From Longilinea sp035560795 (GTDB lineage: Bacteria; Chloroflexota; Anaerolineae; Anaerolineales; Anaerolineaceae): DNA of 49,818 bases. Positions 8,599 through 17,453 of this stretch are shown one piece after another. Where the stretch lies: the NCBI GenBank assembly GCA_035560795.1, contig DATMYV010000014.1, forward strand, positions 1 to 49,818, read 5' to 3'. The translations under genes were made by a program, and so were the position numbers. Position 1 is the stretch's first letter. Each line of letters opens with the position of its first letter. The notes beneath the pieces were generated by a model. The model worked only from the letters and a program-made list of their open reading frames with translations. It was not told where the DNA came from and ran no database searches.

Positions 8599-10428
8599 TT
8601 AATCTGCCGGAAGCGTTGAAGTTTCGTTCATTATGAATGGATCTAAGGCTTCCGTCATCTGGTGACGGAACTGCTTGGTATATAGCTGGTAATACTTTCC
8701 ACGCTCTCGCAGCAGTTCGCTATGTGTGCCAATTTCGGCTATGCGGCCGTCTTCGATCACCAGGATTCGATTGGCTCTTTTAATGGTGGAGAGACGGTGA
8801 GCAATTACGAAGCTTGTCCGTCCTTTCATTAAGGTCTCCATGCCGCGTTGGATTAGCGCTTCAGTGAGCGTGTCGACAGAGCTGGTCGCTTCATCCATGA
8901 CAAAAATCTCAGGTCGGGCCAGAACTGCGCGCGCCAGGCTGATTAACTGTTTTTGTCCAACGGATAGCGAATTGCCGCCTTCACCGACATTTTCGTTGTA
9001 GCCTTTTTCGAAACGCAATATGAAGTCATGAGCCCCGGCCAGATGGGCAGCCTCTTCAACCTCCTCATCCGATGCATCCAGACGTCCGTAACGGATGTTA
9101 TCGCGAATCGTACCGGAGAATAGATGCGGGGTCTGGAGGACGATGCCGATACGGGATTGGATGGCATGCAGCGAAAGCTCCAGGTAGTCCCGCCCTCCGA
9201 TGAAGATCTGTCCTTGTTTGGGTTCGTAAAAACGGCACAACAGGTTGACAATGGTAGTCTTGCCGCCGCCTGTCGGGCCGACCAAAGCAATGGTTTCGCC
9301 CGGTTTGACATGCAAATTGAAATCGCTCAGAATCGGTTTTTCGTCTTCATACCAGAAGTCGACGTGCTCAAAGCGGATATCGCCCCGAATGGTACCAGGA
9401 TCGATGGCATTGTCGCGATCGGCAACCTCAGGTTTGGCGTCCACCAATGAAAAAATCCGCTCGGCAGAAGCAATGGCATGCTGCATTTCAGCGAAAACGC
9501 GGGCCAGATCCTGGATTGGCCACATGATGAAAGTGACGTAACTGACAAAAGCCTGGATGCCGCCAATGGTAATGCCGCCATAACTGGCCTGCAAACCGCC
9601 AAACCAGACGATCCCTCCGAGAGCTAACGCAGCTATCAACTGCACAGTCGGCAGAAATAACGCGCTTAACCAGGCCGCACGATAGGAGGCGCGGTACAAA
9701 TTTCCTGTGATGGCACTAAATTCACTTAAATTACCGGCTTCACGGCCGAGGGCCTTTACAACCCTTACGCCCGTGATGTTTTCGTTGATCGCACCCGTGA
9801 TTTTGGAATTATTCTTGCGGACCTCGCGGAACTCCTTAAGGATGCGTTTACGGAATTGGTATGCCACATATAACAGGATAGGCAGCATTCCCAGGACAAT
9901 CAAAGCCAGCTTCCAACTGATGATGAGCATAAACACCATGGAGGTTAGGATGTTCATCATGCCCCAGGTGGAATCGACCAGTCCCCAGGTGACAAGATCA
10001 GACACACGGTCCGAGTCGGAAGTGACCCGCGACATAATCCATCCAACCGGAGTCCGGCTGTAGTAGGATAGCGACAGGTTCTGCAAATGGTTGAACATCC
10101 TCTGGCGTAAATCGTAACGGATCCGTTCACCCAATACGCCTGCCAGGTAAACAAACCCGAATACGCCGCACGCTTGCAGGATGATCAATAATCCATAGAT
10201 GATGAGAATATTGACCAGCATGCCGCTGTTTTTTGCGACAATGCCATCATCGATGATCCGTTTGCCCAGGTAGGTAAAAAACGAATCCAGCGAGGACACG
10301 ATGGTGATGGTGATCAGGAACCCCAACACCCATTTCCAGTGCGGGCGTGTCAAACCGACAATCCGGCGGAAGGTTTGTCCGCTGAATTTGGTCTGAAACT
10401 CCTCCTCTTCAAAATAATTATCCGACAC
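8599..10428 (-). CDS. ABC exporter half-transporter, catalytic-site subunit
   Basis: This 609-residue half-transporter has an N-terminal six-helix exporter domain and a C-terminal ATPase. The start is GTG at 10428, with AAGGAG 7 nt upstream; the longer frame has no ribosome site. Walker A is GPTGGGKTT (384-392), Walker B IFVMDE with the catalytic Glu at 513, and the H-loop His at 544. The signature is LSVGQ (488-492), not LSGGQ. It overlaps the end of the upstream ABC gene by 11 nt. The partner has Asp in place of the catalytic Glu, so the two fit a heterodimeric exporter with one consensus and one degenerate ATP site, as in TM287/288 or BmrCD. Substrate unknown; lipid or drug export is the usual role. 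Confidence 0.92.
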   Translation of the reverse strand: MSDNYFEEEEFQTKFSGQTFRRIVGLTRPHWKWVLGFLITITIVSSLDSFFTYLGKRIIDDGIVAKNSGMLVNILIIYGLLIILQACGVFGFVYLAGVLGERIRYDLRQRMFNHLQNLSLSYYSRTPVGWIMSRVTSDSDRVSDLVTWGLVDSTWGMMNILTSMVFMLIISWKLALIVLGMLPILLYVAYQFRKRILKEFREVRKNNSKITGAINENITGVRVVKALGREAGNLSEFSAITGNLYRASYRAAWLSALFLPTVQLIAALALGGIVWFGGLQASYGGITIGGIQAFVSYVTFIMWPIQDLARVFAEMQHAIASAERIFSLVDAKPEVADRDNAIDPGTIRGDIRFEHVDFWYEDEKPILSDFNLHVKPGETIALVGPTGGGKTTIVNLLCRFYEPKQGQIFIGGRDYLELSLHAIQSRIGIVLQTPHLFSGTIRDNIRYGRLDASDEEVEEAAHLAGAHDFILRFEKGYNENVGEGGNSLSVGQKQLISLARAVLARPEIFVMDEATSSVDTLTEALIQRGMETLMKGRTSFVIAHRLSTIKRANRILVIEDGRIAEIGTHSELLRERGKYYQLYTKQFRHQMTEALDPFIMNETSTLPAD

Positions 10429-12238
10429 TGGCGATCTCCTTTTCCAACTCGGTCTCGATGCGAGTCTGGATCTCATATATCTTCCGGTATATTCCATCCA
10501 CGCGCATCAAGTCGGCGTGCTGTCCTCGTTGGACAATCTTGCCGCCGTCCATTACCATCACTAGATCGGCATCCATAATGCTCTGGATGCGGTGCGCGAT
10601 GATGAAGGTGGTGCGGTTAACCATCAGATTCTGTAATGCCTCCCGGATTTCCGCCTCGGTTTCGGTGTCGACCGATGAAGTCGAATCATCCAGAATGAGG
10701 ATGCGTGGGTTCTTTAACAGGGTACGCGCGATGGCGACGCGCTGCTTCTGTCCGCCGGAGAGGGTGACGCCTTTTTCTCCAACCAGAGTCTGATATCCTT
10801 CTGGAAAACTGGTGATGACATCATGTATGGCTGCAGCGCGGGCTGCGGTTTCCACTTCGCTGTCGCTTACATCCCGGCCAACACCGTAGGCAATATTCTC
10901 ACGTATGCTGCGTGAAAACAGAAATGGTTCCTGTTCAACGATGCCAATTTGTTGGCGTAAATAGCGGCGCGGATAGTTCTTCAACTCTGTACCATCAAGA
11001 AGGATTCGTCCGCTGGTATATTCATAGAAACGGGGTAACAGGTTTACCAACGTTGTCTTTCCGGATCCGGTCGAACCCAGGAGGGCAATAACCTGCCCTG
11101 GCTCAACCTCGAAGGAGATATCTGCCAATACAGGAATTCCGCTTTCATATTCAAAGCCGATCTGGTCGAAGTATATCCGGCCTTGAACGCCATCCTTTGG
11201 TTCTGTATCACCGTCATCAAGGGGTTCCCGCTCTTGCTTGATGATTTCCAGCACGCGGCCGTAAGAAACCAGGCCGGTGGAAGTCTGTACAATCAGCCGG
11301 CCAAGGTTTCGCAGCGGGTAGATGATCCACACAATCAACCCGGCATATGCGATGTACGTACCAACCGAGATCTCGCCGTTAATGGCCATGGTTGCGCCAA
11401 TCAGGTAGCCAGCCAGGATTTGAAGGCCGCAAAGGATATCGGATGATGGCCAGAAGAGAGCGTGCATTTTCGTCAGGAATTTACCGCGCTGATATTTCTC
11501 CCAGTTATCCTTTTCAAACTTATCCATTTCATAATTCTGTCGGGCGAAGGCTTTCACAACCCGAACCCCGGTGAGGTTCTCCTGCAACGTGGTTGAAAGG
11601 GTGGCTTCCTGTTCCTGGTAGGCTTCATACGCCTTTGAGACTCGCCTGAAAAAGAAGATCGAAGTCGCAACCACAAACGGAATGACGACTATGGAGAGTA
11701 ACGTCAGCTTGACATTCAACTGTAAGAGGGCGATGAAATTAATGGTAAACAAGAGGATGATGCGCCCAATGCCAATCGCCTGTTCAGCATAGAATCTGCG
11801 CAGTGCATCGACATCCGAAGTGGACCGTTGAATCATCTCGCCGGTCTGAGTCTTGTCATGGTAGGTAAAGGATAAGCGCTGGATATGATCAAAGAGGTAA
11901 TTCCGCAGACGGCGGGTGATGCCCTCAGCAGTTTTTGCAGCCATGCGCGCACTGAGAAACGTAAAACTGCCTTCCACCACTGCCAGTCCAACGAACCCAA
12001 GTGCAATCATCCACAATGGGTAGCGGTAGACCCCTGCCTGCGGATTGAAATAAGAGTCCACAAAATAACGCAGCAGCAGGTAGGTTGTGGTTTTTGTCAG
12101 TGCTGCAATGCCCAAAAACAGGGTGGCGGCCAGGTATTGCCAGTGAAAACCGGCCATCATCCGCCAAAGTCCACGGAAACGGTTAGGCGAGATGGTCTTT
12201 TTTAGGTCGTATTGAAGTGAAGCTGTAGAGACGGCCAA
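10418..12238 (-). CDS. ABC exporter half-transporter, degenerate-site subunit
   Basis: This 606-residue half-transporter has an N-terminal membrane domain and a C-terminal ATPase. I chose TTG at 12238 as the start because GGAGG ends 5 nt upstream; the ATG-like extension to 12331 lacks a site. Walker A is GSTGSGKTT (388-396), the signature a canonical LSGGQ (493-497), and Walker B LILDD, where Asp518 replaces the catalytic Glu. The switch His is in IIAHR (549). The Asp substitution plus the LSVGQ of the next gene would both fall in the same composite ATP site of a heterodimer. First gene of a two-gene operon; its 290-nt upstream region carries no evident gene. Confidence 0.92.
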   Translation of the reverse strand: MAVSTASLQYDLKKTISPNRFRGLWRMMAGFHWQYLAATLFLGIAALTKTTTYLLLRYFVDSYFNPQAGVYRYPLWMIALGFVGLAVVEGSFTFLSARMAAKTAEGITRRLRNYLFDHIQRLSFTYHDKTQTGEMIQRSTSDVDALRRFYAEQAIGIGRIILLFTINFIALLQLNVKLTLLSIVVIPFVVATSIFFFRRVSKAYEAYQEQEATLSTTLQENLTGVRVVKAFARQNYEMDKFEKDNWEKYQRGKFLTKMHALFWPSSDILCGLQILAGYLIGATMAINGEISVGTYIAYAGLIVWIIYPLRNLGRLIVQTSTGLVSYGRVLEIIKQEREPLDDGDTEPKDGVQGRIYFDQIGFEYESGIPVLADISFEVEPGQVIALLGSTGSGKTTLVNLLPRFYEYTSGRILLDGTELKNYPRRYLRQQIGIVEQEPFLFSRSIRENIAYGVGRDVSDSEVETAARAAAIHDVITSFPEGYQTLVGEKGVTLSGGQKQRVAIARTLLKNPRILILDDSTSSVDTETEAEIREALQNLMVNRTTFIIAHRIQSIMDADLVMVMDGGKIVQRGQHADLMRVDGIYRKIYEIQTRIETELEKEIASVG

Positions 12239-12529
12239 AGGTACCTCCGGGTTGAAGGTTTGCGAGCAAACCCAGGGAGCAGCAGAAAGACGAAGAAACC
12301 GGCAGGTTTCCTGGACAACTGGTTCTTCCAATTAGGGAGAACCAGAATAATTGGTTATTGTGGCTTAATCAGCATCCCGGATCATTTTACCGCCCTATCT
12401 CGTTTGTGGAACGGGAACAGAAAGAGCGGGCCGATCTGAAATTTCATCTTCCACAACGACCCCAAAAAACGGGGTGCCAGATGCGGGTAGGTTTTCCAAG
12501 GTCACAATTATAAATCCATTGTGTGCCTT
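12239..12529. other. Intergenic leader of the ABC exporter operon
   Basis: No protein or known RNA is seen. On the minus strand there is TATAAT at 12512-12507 with TTGAAA 15 bp further upstream, a possible promoter with a short spacer. A small hairpin ACCCC/GGGGT (12459-12475) with an A/T loop has no clear function. Confidence 0.35.
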
Positions 12530-12826
12530 TCAAGCAGCTGGCCTTGCGGTTTTGTGGAAATATTGGATCAATGCCTTGATGGGCAGATAAATGATTGCGC
12601 CGCTAATGGCTCCGAGTAATGCAAACAAAGGAACCATGACCGATATCAGTACCCAACCCGTTGCCCATCCCGGGATGTTCAGACCAATCATCTTCAGCAG
12701 GATGTTTGAACTGGCGGTAATGATAAACCATCCTAGAATGCTGAGGATGAGGCCAAAACCCGTATAGAAAACTGCCGTCCAGCCGACGGATTGTCCCAAG
12801 GTTGGTAAAGTGGTCGTGTACTTCAT
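12530..12826 (-). CDS. Small integral membrane protein
   Basis: This 98-residue hydrophobic protein has two or three predicted membrane segments: TAVFYTGFGLILSILGWFI, a weaker one at ITASSNILLKMIGL, and VLISVMVPLFALLGAISGAI. The C-terminus is basic (KALIQYFHKTARPAA), which suggests a cytoplasmic tail. ATG at 12826 follows GGAGG by 7 nt, a strong start. I do not recognise the family. It is upstream of the ABC exporter operon on the same strand, with 291 nt between, so a functional link is only possible. Confidence 0.72.
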   Translation of the reverse strand: MKYTTTLPTLGQSVGWTAVFYTGFGLILSILGWFIITASSNILLKMIGLNIPGWATGWVLISVMVPLFALLGAISGAIIYLPIKALIQYFHKTARPAA

Positions 12827-13016
12827 CTCGGTTCCTCCCGGTGACCGATAACTCGGAAATAGCTTTTTTCAGAATAATCATCCCGATTAATGACCGCATC
12901 ACTCACTGGAGTAAACATTGGTTGGCTGAATGAAGGGTATTCACCCCGGCCATTTGGCCAGGTAACGTTTTGACTTTCGGATTGACGTTATTCAAAAAAT
13001 CGGTTGGTAATAATGA

Positions 13017-13045
13017 TTGCACATTTCCTGCGAGAAGCCTATAAT
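13017..13045 (+). promoter_or_regulatory. Sigma70-type promoter of the ABC ATPase gene
   Basis: TTGCAC (13017-13022), a 17-bp spacer and TATAAT (13040-13045) give a near-consensus promoter. The start site should be near 13052, about 28 nt before the ATG at 13080. Confidence 0.8.
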
Positions 13046-13079
13046 CAAATCACCATACACTGTTGGAAGGAGGAATTCT

Positions 13080-14192
13080 ATGGCAAGCGTCACATTCGAT
13101 CATGTTGGGAAGAAATTTGGGGACTTCGTTGCCCTAAACGACCTGAACATTCAGATCCTGGATAAAGAATTCTTGGTTCTGGTTGGACCTTCAGGGTGCG
13201 GTAAAACCACCGCTTTGCGTTGTCTGGCTGGCCTCGAGGAGGTAACCTCGGGTCAGGTAAAGATTGCCGATCTGGTGGTGAACGATGTTCCCCCCAAAGA
13301 TCGCGATATTGCCATGGTGTTCCAGTCCTACGCGCTCTATCCACACATGACAGTTTACGATAACATGGCTTTCGGTCTCAAGCTTCGCAAAGTACCGAAA
13401 GAACAGATCAAAAAACGTGTGGAAAGTGCTGCTGCGGTACTGGGCATCGAGGCGTTGCTAAAACGCAGACCGCGTGAATTGTCCGGCGGCCAGCGTCAGC
13501 GTGTCGCGGTCGGCCGTGCCATTGTGCGCGAACCGAAGGTATTCTTGTTCGATGAACCACTCTCGAACCTGGATGCCAAATTGCGCGTACAAACCCGTGC
13601 AGAAATCAGCAAGCTGCATCAAAACCTGCAAACAACCTTCATATATGTGACTCACGATCAGACAGAGGCCATGACGATGGCCAGCCGCATCGCTGTCATG
13701 AACAAGGGTATTTTGCAGCAATTGGATACACCGCAGACCCTCTATGACAAACCAGCGAACCTGTTTGTGGCTGGTTTCATTGGCTCGCCTGCCATGAACT
13801 TCTTCCCGGCAACGCTGCGGAAGGAAGGGGCTGACCTCTTTGTGGATGCCAGCGAGTTCACTGTTCAGATACCGGAAAACCGTACCAGTATTTATATGCC
13901 TTATGCTGGCAAACAGGTTATTTTCGGTATTCGACCGGAAGATATCCACAACCCTATGTTTGTTCCCTCCGGAATTCATGCTGCCCCAGTGGATGCCAAG
14001 GTTGATGTGACCGAATTGATGGGCAATGAAATTTTCCTGTATTTGGTCACTGGCAAGAATAGCTACGTTGCGCGTGTTGATCCGCGTACCCGCTTTACCA
14101 TTGGCAACAAGGTCCAGGTAGCGTTCAATATGGACAATTTCCACATATTTGATGCGACCTCGAACCCTGATAACCCGCCTGCAGTTCGTTAA
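13080..14192 (+). CDS. ugpC: ABC importer ATPase, UgpC/MsmK/MalK type
   Basis: This 370-residue ATPase belongs to the CUT1 carbohydrate-importer group. ATG at 13080 follows AAGGAGG closely. Walker A is GPSGCGKTT (36-44), the Q-loop Gln is at 82, LSGGQ at 134-138 and Walker B FLFDEP (155-160) with D-loop SNLDA. After about residue 235 comes the MalK-type OB-fold regulatory domain (IFGIRPEDIHNP). Such ATPases often energise several sugar importers at once. No permease or binding protein lies beside it; it is transcribed alone from a good promoter to a good terminator, which fits a shared ATPase. The exact sugar partners are unknown, so the gene symbol denotes family only. Confidence 0.9.
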   Translation: MASVTFDHVGKKFGDFVALNDLNIQILDKEFLVLVGPSGCGKTTALRCLAGLEEVTSGQVKIADLVVNDVPPKDRDIAMVFQSYALYPHMTVYDNMAFGLKLRKVPKEQIKKRVESAAAVLGIEALLKRRPRELSGGQRQRVAVGRAIVREPKVFLFDEPLSNLDAKLRVQTRAEISKLHQNLQTTFIYVTHDQTEAMTMASRIAVMNKGILQQLDTPQTLYDKPANLFVAGFIGSPAMNFFPATLRKEGADLFVDASEFTVQIPENRTSIYMPYAGKQVIFGIRPEDIHNPMFVPSGIHAAPVDAKVDVTELMGNEIFLYLVTGKNSYVARVDPRTRFTIGNKVQVAFNMDNFHIFDATSNPDNPPAVR

Positions 14193-14208
14193 GAGTTTTT
14201 AAGCCAAT

Positions 14209-14244
14209 AGACAGCGCAAGGTCTCTCTTGCGCTGTCTTTTTTT
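14209..14244 (+). terminator. Intrinsic terminator of the ABC ATPase gene
   Basis: AGACAGCGCAAG (14209-14220) pairs perfectly with CTTGCGCTGTCT (14227-14238) over 12 bp and is followed by T residues to 14244. Confidence 0.92.
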
Positions 14245-14325
14245 AATTAATCCCATGAAAGTTACTTTTTCAGGTAGAATTATGCCATCTTCACGAATAA
14301 ATGAATTTCACTGAGCGAGGGCATG

Positions 14326-15072
14326 ATGTATAAATTGGTATTAATCCGGCATGGCGAGAGTACATGGAATTTGGAAAATCGATTTACTGGCTGGACGGAT
14401 GTTGATCTTTCGGAAACAGGCATCACTGAAGCCCACCAGGGCGGCCAGCTGTTAAAAAAGGAAGGTTTTGTTTTCGATTTTGCCTACACATCGGTGCTTA
14501 AGCGTGCAATTCGCACGTTGTGGATCGTACTGGATGAAATGGATCTGATGTGGATCCCGGTGGAAAGAGCCTGGCAGTTGAATGAACGCCATTACGGCGC
14601 GCTGCAGGGTTTGAATAAAGCTGAAACGGCAGAGAAGTACGGTAAAGAACAAGTCATGCTTTGGCGGCGCAGCTATTCCACCCCGCCGCCTGCACTGGAT
14701 TGGAACGATGAACGCCATCCGCGTTTCGACCCGCGCTACGCCAGCTTAAGCAAGGATGAATTGCCGGCGTGTGAATCGCTTGAATTGACTCTGAAACGGG
14801 TCATGCCTTATTGGCATTTAACCATTGTTCCGCGTATCAAGAGCGGTCAGAAAGTGCTGGTTGCGGCTCACGGCAACAGCTTACGCGCCATGGTAAAACA
14901 CCTTTCCAATATATCGGATGACGAGATTGTGGGCTTGAACATTCCGACCGGCGTACCCCTGGTTTACGAGTTGGATGAGAATTGCCAGGAAATTCGGCAT
15001 TATTACCTTGGCGATGAAGCCGAGGTTGCAGCAAAAGCTGCCGCGGTCGCCAAGCAAACTGAAAAGAAGTAA
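14326..15072 (+). CDS. gpmA: 2,3-bisphosphoglycerate-dependent phosphoglycerate mutase
   Basis: This 248-residue enzyme interconverts 3- and 2-phosphoglycerate in glycolysis and gluconeogenesis. It has the histidine-phosphatase fold: phosphoacceptor His9 in LIRHGES, acid/base Glu87 in LNERHYG, and second His182 in AAHGNSLRAM. The length matches the E. coli enzyme (about 250). The ATG at 14326 is preferred over one at 14323 because GAGG then lies 5 nt away and MYKLVLIRHGE is the usual family start. The C-terminal stretch after YYLGDE is Ala/Lys-rich, as is common. It is a single gene between two terminators. Confidence 0.95.
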   Translation: MYKLVLIRHGESTWNLENRFTGWTDVDLSETGITEAHQGGQLLKKEGFVFDFAYTSVLKRAIRTLWIVLDEMDLMWIPVERAWQLNERHYGALQGLNKAETAEKYGKEQVMLWRRSYSTPPPALDWNDERHPRFDPRYASLSKDELPACESLELTLKRVMPYWHLTIVPRIKSGQKVLVAAHGNSLRAMVKHLSNISDDEIVGLNIPTGVPLVYELDENCQEIRHYYLGDEAEVAAKAAAVAKQTEKK

Positions 15073-15089
15073 AGCTATTCCATTGAAAA

Positions 15090-15119
15090 AAACAGCTGGA
15101 AAACCAGCTGTTTTTTTGT
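15090..15119. terminator. Shared terminator of gpmA and the DUF1461 gene
   Basis: AAACAGCTGG (15090-15099) and CCAGCTGTTT (15104-15113) form a 10-bp stem with loop AAAA. T residues follow on the plus strand, and A residues before the stem give T on the minus strand, so it serves both convergent genes. Confidence 0.88.
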
Positions 15120-15127
15120 TTCGGGAT

Positions 15128-15796
15128 TTACCTCGTTTTTCGGGTAAACCATTTTCCAATTAAAAGGAAAATCATAGCGCCTATGACGGTAAGAATTCCC
15201 ATTCCAATGAAGGCATCCTGCCATAAACGGATCGGGAAAAGCCGGATTAATGAATCGGAATAAAGAAACAACCAGCTATCGCCTTGAAAAAAGAGGCGGT
15301 GAAAGGCTGTAAAGAGGGCGTCGAAGCCGGTGACAATGGCAATGAAAATGGCACCGATAAAACCGAGTGTCAGCCATGCTCCGCGCGCGTATGCCTCTCC
15401 AAGACCTTTCAACCATTTTCCGCGCCAGGCCCAGATGAGGATGACCACCAAGGCCGCAAATAAAACAGTCCAGACACGGATCATCAGCTGAACGAGCACC
15501 TTGACATCCGCCATATGACCGAGTTCACGATCGTTGTAAAGAGGGCTTCCATCCGGTAGGCGCTGATCCCCCAGGAAGGATATGCCCTGGTTGTTGAACA
15601 TGTACTCCATGGAAATGCCGCCCCACATGAGCCGGTCCTGCAGAGAAAAACCAAAGGAATCTTCGGGAAAACCGGGAGCGCGGTATTCGATTTGAAGGAA
15701 CAGTGGTTGAAAGAGAACCCGGATGGCAGTCATCAACAGGAACAGCGGAATTGCGATTGTGACGAGAAATGAAACCACTTTTTGCAGGGTCTTCAT
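15128..15796 (-). CDS. DUF1461 (TIGR01906) membrane protein, Lit-like
   Basis: This 222-residue protein has about four membrane helices (residues 8-28, 105-123, 140-160 and 195-214). It matches the DUF1461/TIGR01906 family. That family includes Lit, the lipoprotein intramolecular transacylase of some Gram-positive bacteria, which moves an acyl chain within the lipoprotein N-terminal Cys to give a lyso form. Two conserved His-containing segments of Lit are recognisable: LYNDRELGHMADVK (His94) and FTAFHRLFFQGDSWLF (His166). That both are kept suggests an active enzyme, but transacylase activity is inferred. Its ATG overlaps the stop of the upstream spermidine-synthase-like gene by 4 nt, so the two are translated together. 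Confidence 0.8.
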   Translation of the reverse strand: MKTLQKVVSFLVTIAIPLFLLMTAIRVLFQPLFLQIEYRAPGFPEDSFGFSLQDRLMWGGISMEYMFNNQGISFLGDQRLPDGSPLYNDRELGHMADVKVLVQLMIRVWTVLFAALVVILIWAWRGKWLKGLGEAYARGAWLTLGFIGAIFIAIVTGFDALFTAFHRLFFQGDSWLFLYSDSLIRLFPIRLWQDAFIGMGILTVIGAMIFLLIGKWFTRKTR

Positions 15797-17349
15797 TGTT
15801 GCAAGCCTTTCAGTTCACCATTCAAGAAGAAACTCATGACCAGATCATTTGTCAACCATTCTATCGAAGTCAGATCGTCTGTGTAGACGGTTTTGGAAAG
15901 CGGTGTTAGCTGTAAATTGGTGAGCGTAACAGCCATGGTATCCAGCAGGAGAGGTGGTGTTCCGGTTCGTTGCGATAGTGCCAGGAAATTTTGCTGAAGG
16001 TTTTCTGCCCGGGTGGGCTGGCGCGTGGCAAACACAATGGAATTAAACGAATTGGGCAGGTCCATAACGTATACGGAGGGGAACACGCTTCGAATGGTTC
16101 CGACCAGCGCCTCAATCAACCGGCGGTCTGATTCTGCCCTTCCGACGTTGATGGCCATTGCTCCGGTATCTGTCAAATGATCATAAACAGTTTGGAAGAA
16201 TTCCTGCGTGGTCATATGCCAGGGGATATACGGCGGGCGGTAAGCATCAACCGAGATAATGTCGTATTTCTTCCGGCTATTGGCCAAGGCGTAACGACCA
16301 TCTTGAATGATAACCGTGAGATTTGGCTCGTTCATGTCAAAATAGGTCCGCCCTGCGCTGACAATTTTGGGGTCGATTTCGATGCCATCAATCTGGATAG
16401 CCGGGTAGACCTGGCTGGCCTGGCGGGCAGTGGTTCCAGCCGCCAACCCAACGATGGCCATGCTGCACACTTTTCCTATGTCGAAGGGTGCATCATTAAA
16501 GAAAGGCGCGACCAGAACCTGTTCCCATGGCCCAAAGTAGTTGAGCTGGGTAGGATGGTACATCGAATGCATGCCCTGACCTTCATTCAAGCGCAAGATA
16601 GTGTACCCATTTTGTTCAAGCACCTGAATGTAGTTATAGGCAGATTCGGTTTCATATATCATACCGGTGGAGGTTTTGTCAGTGCCGTGCAGGCCAAAAA
16701 CCGCCAGCAGAACAATAACCACCGGCATCCAGATATACCAGGCTGCCTTGCGCCATCCGCTGACTGTCAGGAGACCTATCCAGGCCGTCAAAATCAGGAT
16801 CAGGCTGAAGGCGAGAAAGGTTCGAAAAGTGCCAATTAATGGGATTAGCACCAAACCGGGCAGGAAGGTACCAATAAACGAACCGAGGGTCGAGATGGCG
16901 TAAATCCGGCCGGCAATGCTGCCAGCCTGCCGGGAATCTTGCAGGGAGAGCCGGATGGCAAATGGAGAGGCAGTCCCCAGGAGCGTAACCGGGATGCTAA
17001 ACAATATTAAAACTGCCACAAAAGCACCAATCATTGCCCCCAATTGCAAGCCATCAAATGCATTTGCCGCAATGCGTAAAATTGGCCGGGAGATTATTGG
17101 AATTAATCCTATGCTCAGGCCGGCCCATAATAAAATCTGGTAAAAAGAGGAAGCTTTTGGGGAACGGTCTGCCCAGGCGCCTCCCAGAAAATATCCGGCG
17201 GTAAGATAAATGAGGATTAACCCAATAATGGTTGCCCAGATCAAATTGCTGGCGCCAAAATAATTGCCCAGCAGGCGGGAGGCAGCCATTTCAACGGCCA
17301 GGCTAACCATGCCAGAGACGAAAACTGTGATGGCGATCCCTTTTTGCAT
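15793..17349 (-). CDS. Membrane-anchored spermidine-synthase-like protein
   Basis: This 518-residue protein has an N-terminal region of about six to eight membrane helices (residues 1-235) and a C-terminal Rossmann domain like spermidine synthases. SAM-type motifs are visible: SMAIVGLAAGTTARQ, QIDGIEIDPKIVSAGR and VIIQDGRYALANS. The aminopropyltransferase catalytic DxxDP segment is replaced by SVDAYRPPYIPWHM, so true spermidine synthesis is doubtful. ATG at 17349 lacks a ribosome site but lies 7 nt after TATAAT, so the mRNA may be leaderless. The four-base overlap with the DUF1461 gene suggests a shared envelope role. The substrate is unknown. Confidence 0.82.
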   Translation of the reverse strand: MQKGIAITVFVSGMVSLAVEMAASRLLGNYFGASNLIWATIIGLILIYLTAGYFLGGAWADRSPKASSFYQILLWAGLSIGLIPIISRPILRIAANAFDGLQLGAMIGAFVAVLILFSIPVTLLGTASPFAIRLSLQDSRQAGSIAGRIYAISTLGSFIGTFLPGLVLIPLIGTFRTFLAFSLILILTAWIGLLTVSGWRKAAWYIWMPVVIVLLAVFGLHGTDKTSTGMIYETESAYNYIQVLEQNGYTILRLNEGQGMHSMYHPTQLNYFGPWEQVLVAPFFNDAPFDIGKVCSMAIVGLAAGTTARQASQVYPAIQIDGIEIDPKIVSAGRTYFDMNEPNLTVIIQDGRYALANSRKKYDIISVDAYRPPYIPWHMTTQEFFQTVYDHLTDTGAMAINVGRAESDRRLIEALVGTIRSVFPSVYVMDLPNSFNSIVFATRQPTRAENLQQNFLALSQRTGTPPLLLDTMAVTLTNLQLTPLSKTVYTDDLTSIEWLTNDLVMSFFLNGELKGLQQ

Positions 17350-17356
17350 AAGCGTG

Positions 17357-17410
17357 ATTATACCTGAAGCTGCCCCAAGCACAGCTCCGTGGAATGGCGC
17401 GGAGTATAAT
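17357..17410. promoter_or_regulatory. Divergent -10 boxes between two genes
   Basis: A minus-strand TATAAT (17362-17357) ends 7 nt before the ATG at 17349. A plus-strand TATAAT (17405-17410) lies 43 nt before the ATG at 17454. Neither has a strong -35 box. The 104-nt intergenic region thus holds two opposed promoters. Confidence 0.6.
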
Positions 17411-17453
17411 TCCTTTGAAACCCATTCCGGGTTTCATGGATCAGGAGGTTTAT

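Noticed and set aside
13458..14144. A 228-residue frame antisense to the ABC ATPase gene
   Set aside because: It is fully inside a clearly coding gene on the other strand and shows no family features; typical shadow frame.
13080..14192. The MalK-type ATPase as the missing ModC
   Set aside because: It has the OB-type sugar-importer C-terminal domain rather than the molybdate-binding domain of ModC, and lies over 20 kb away with its own promoter.
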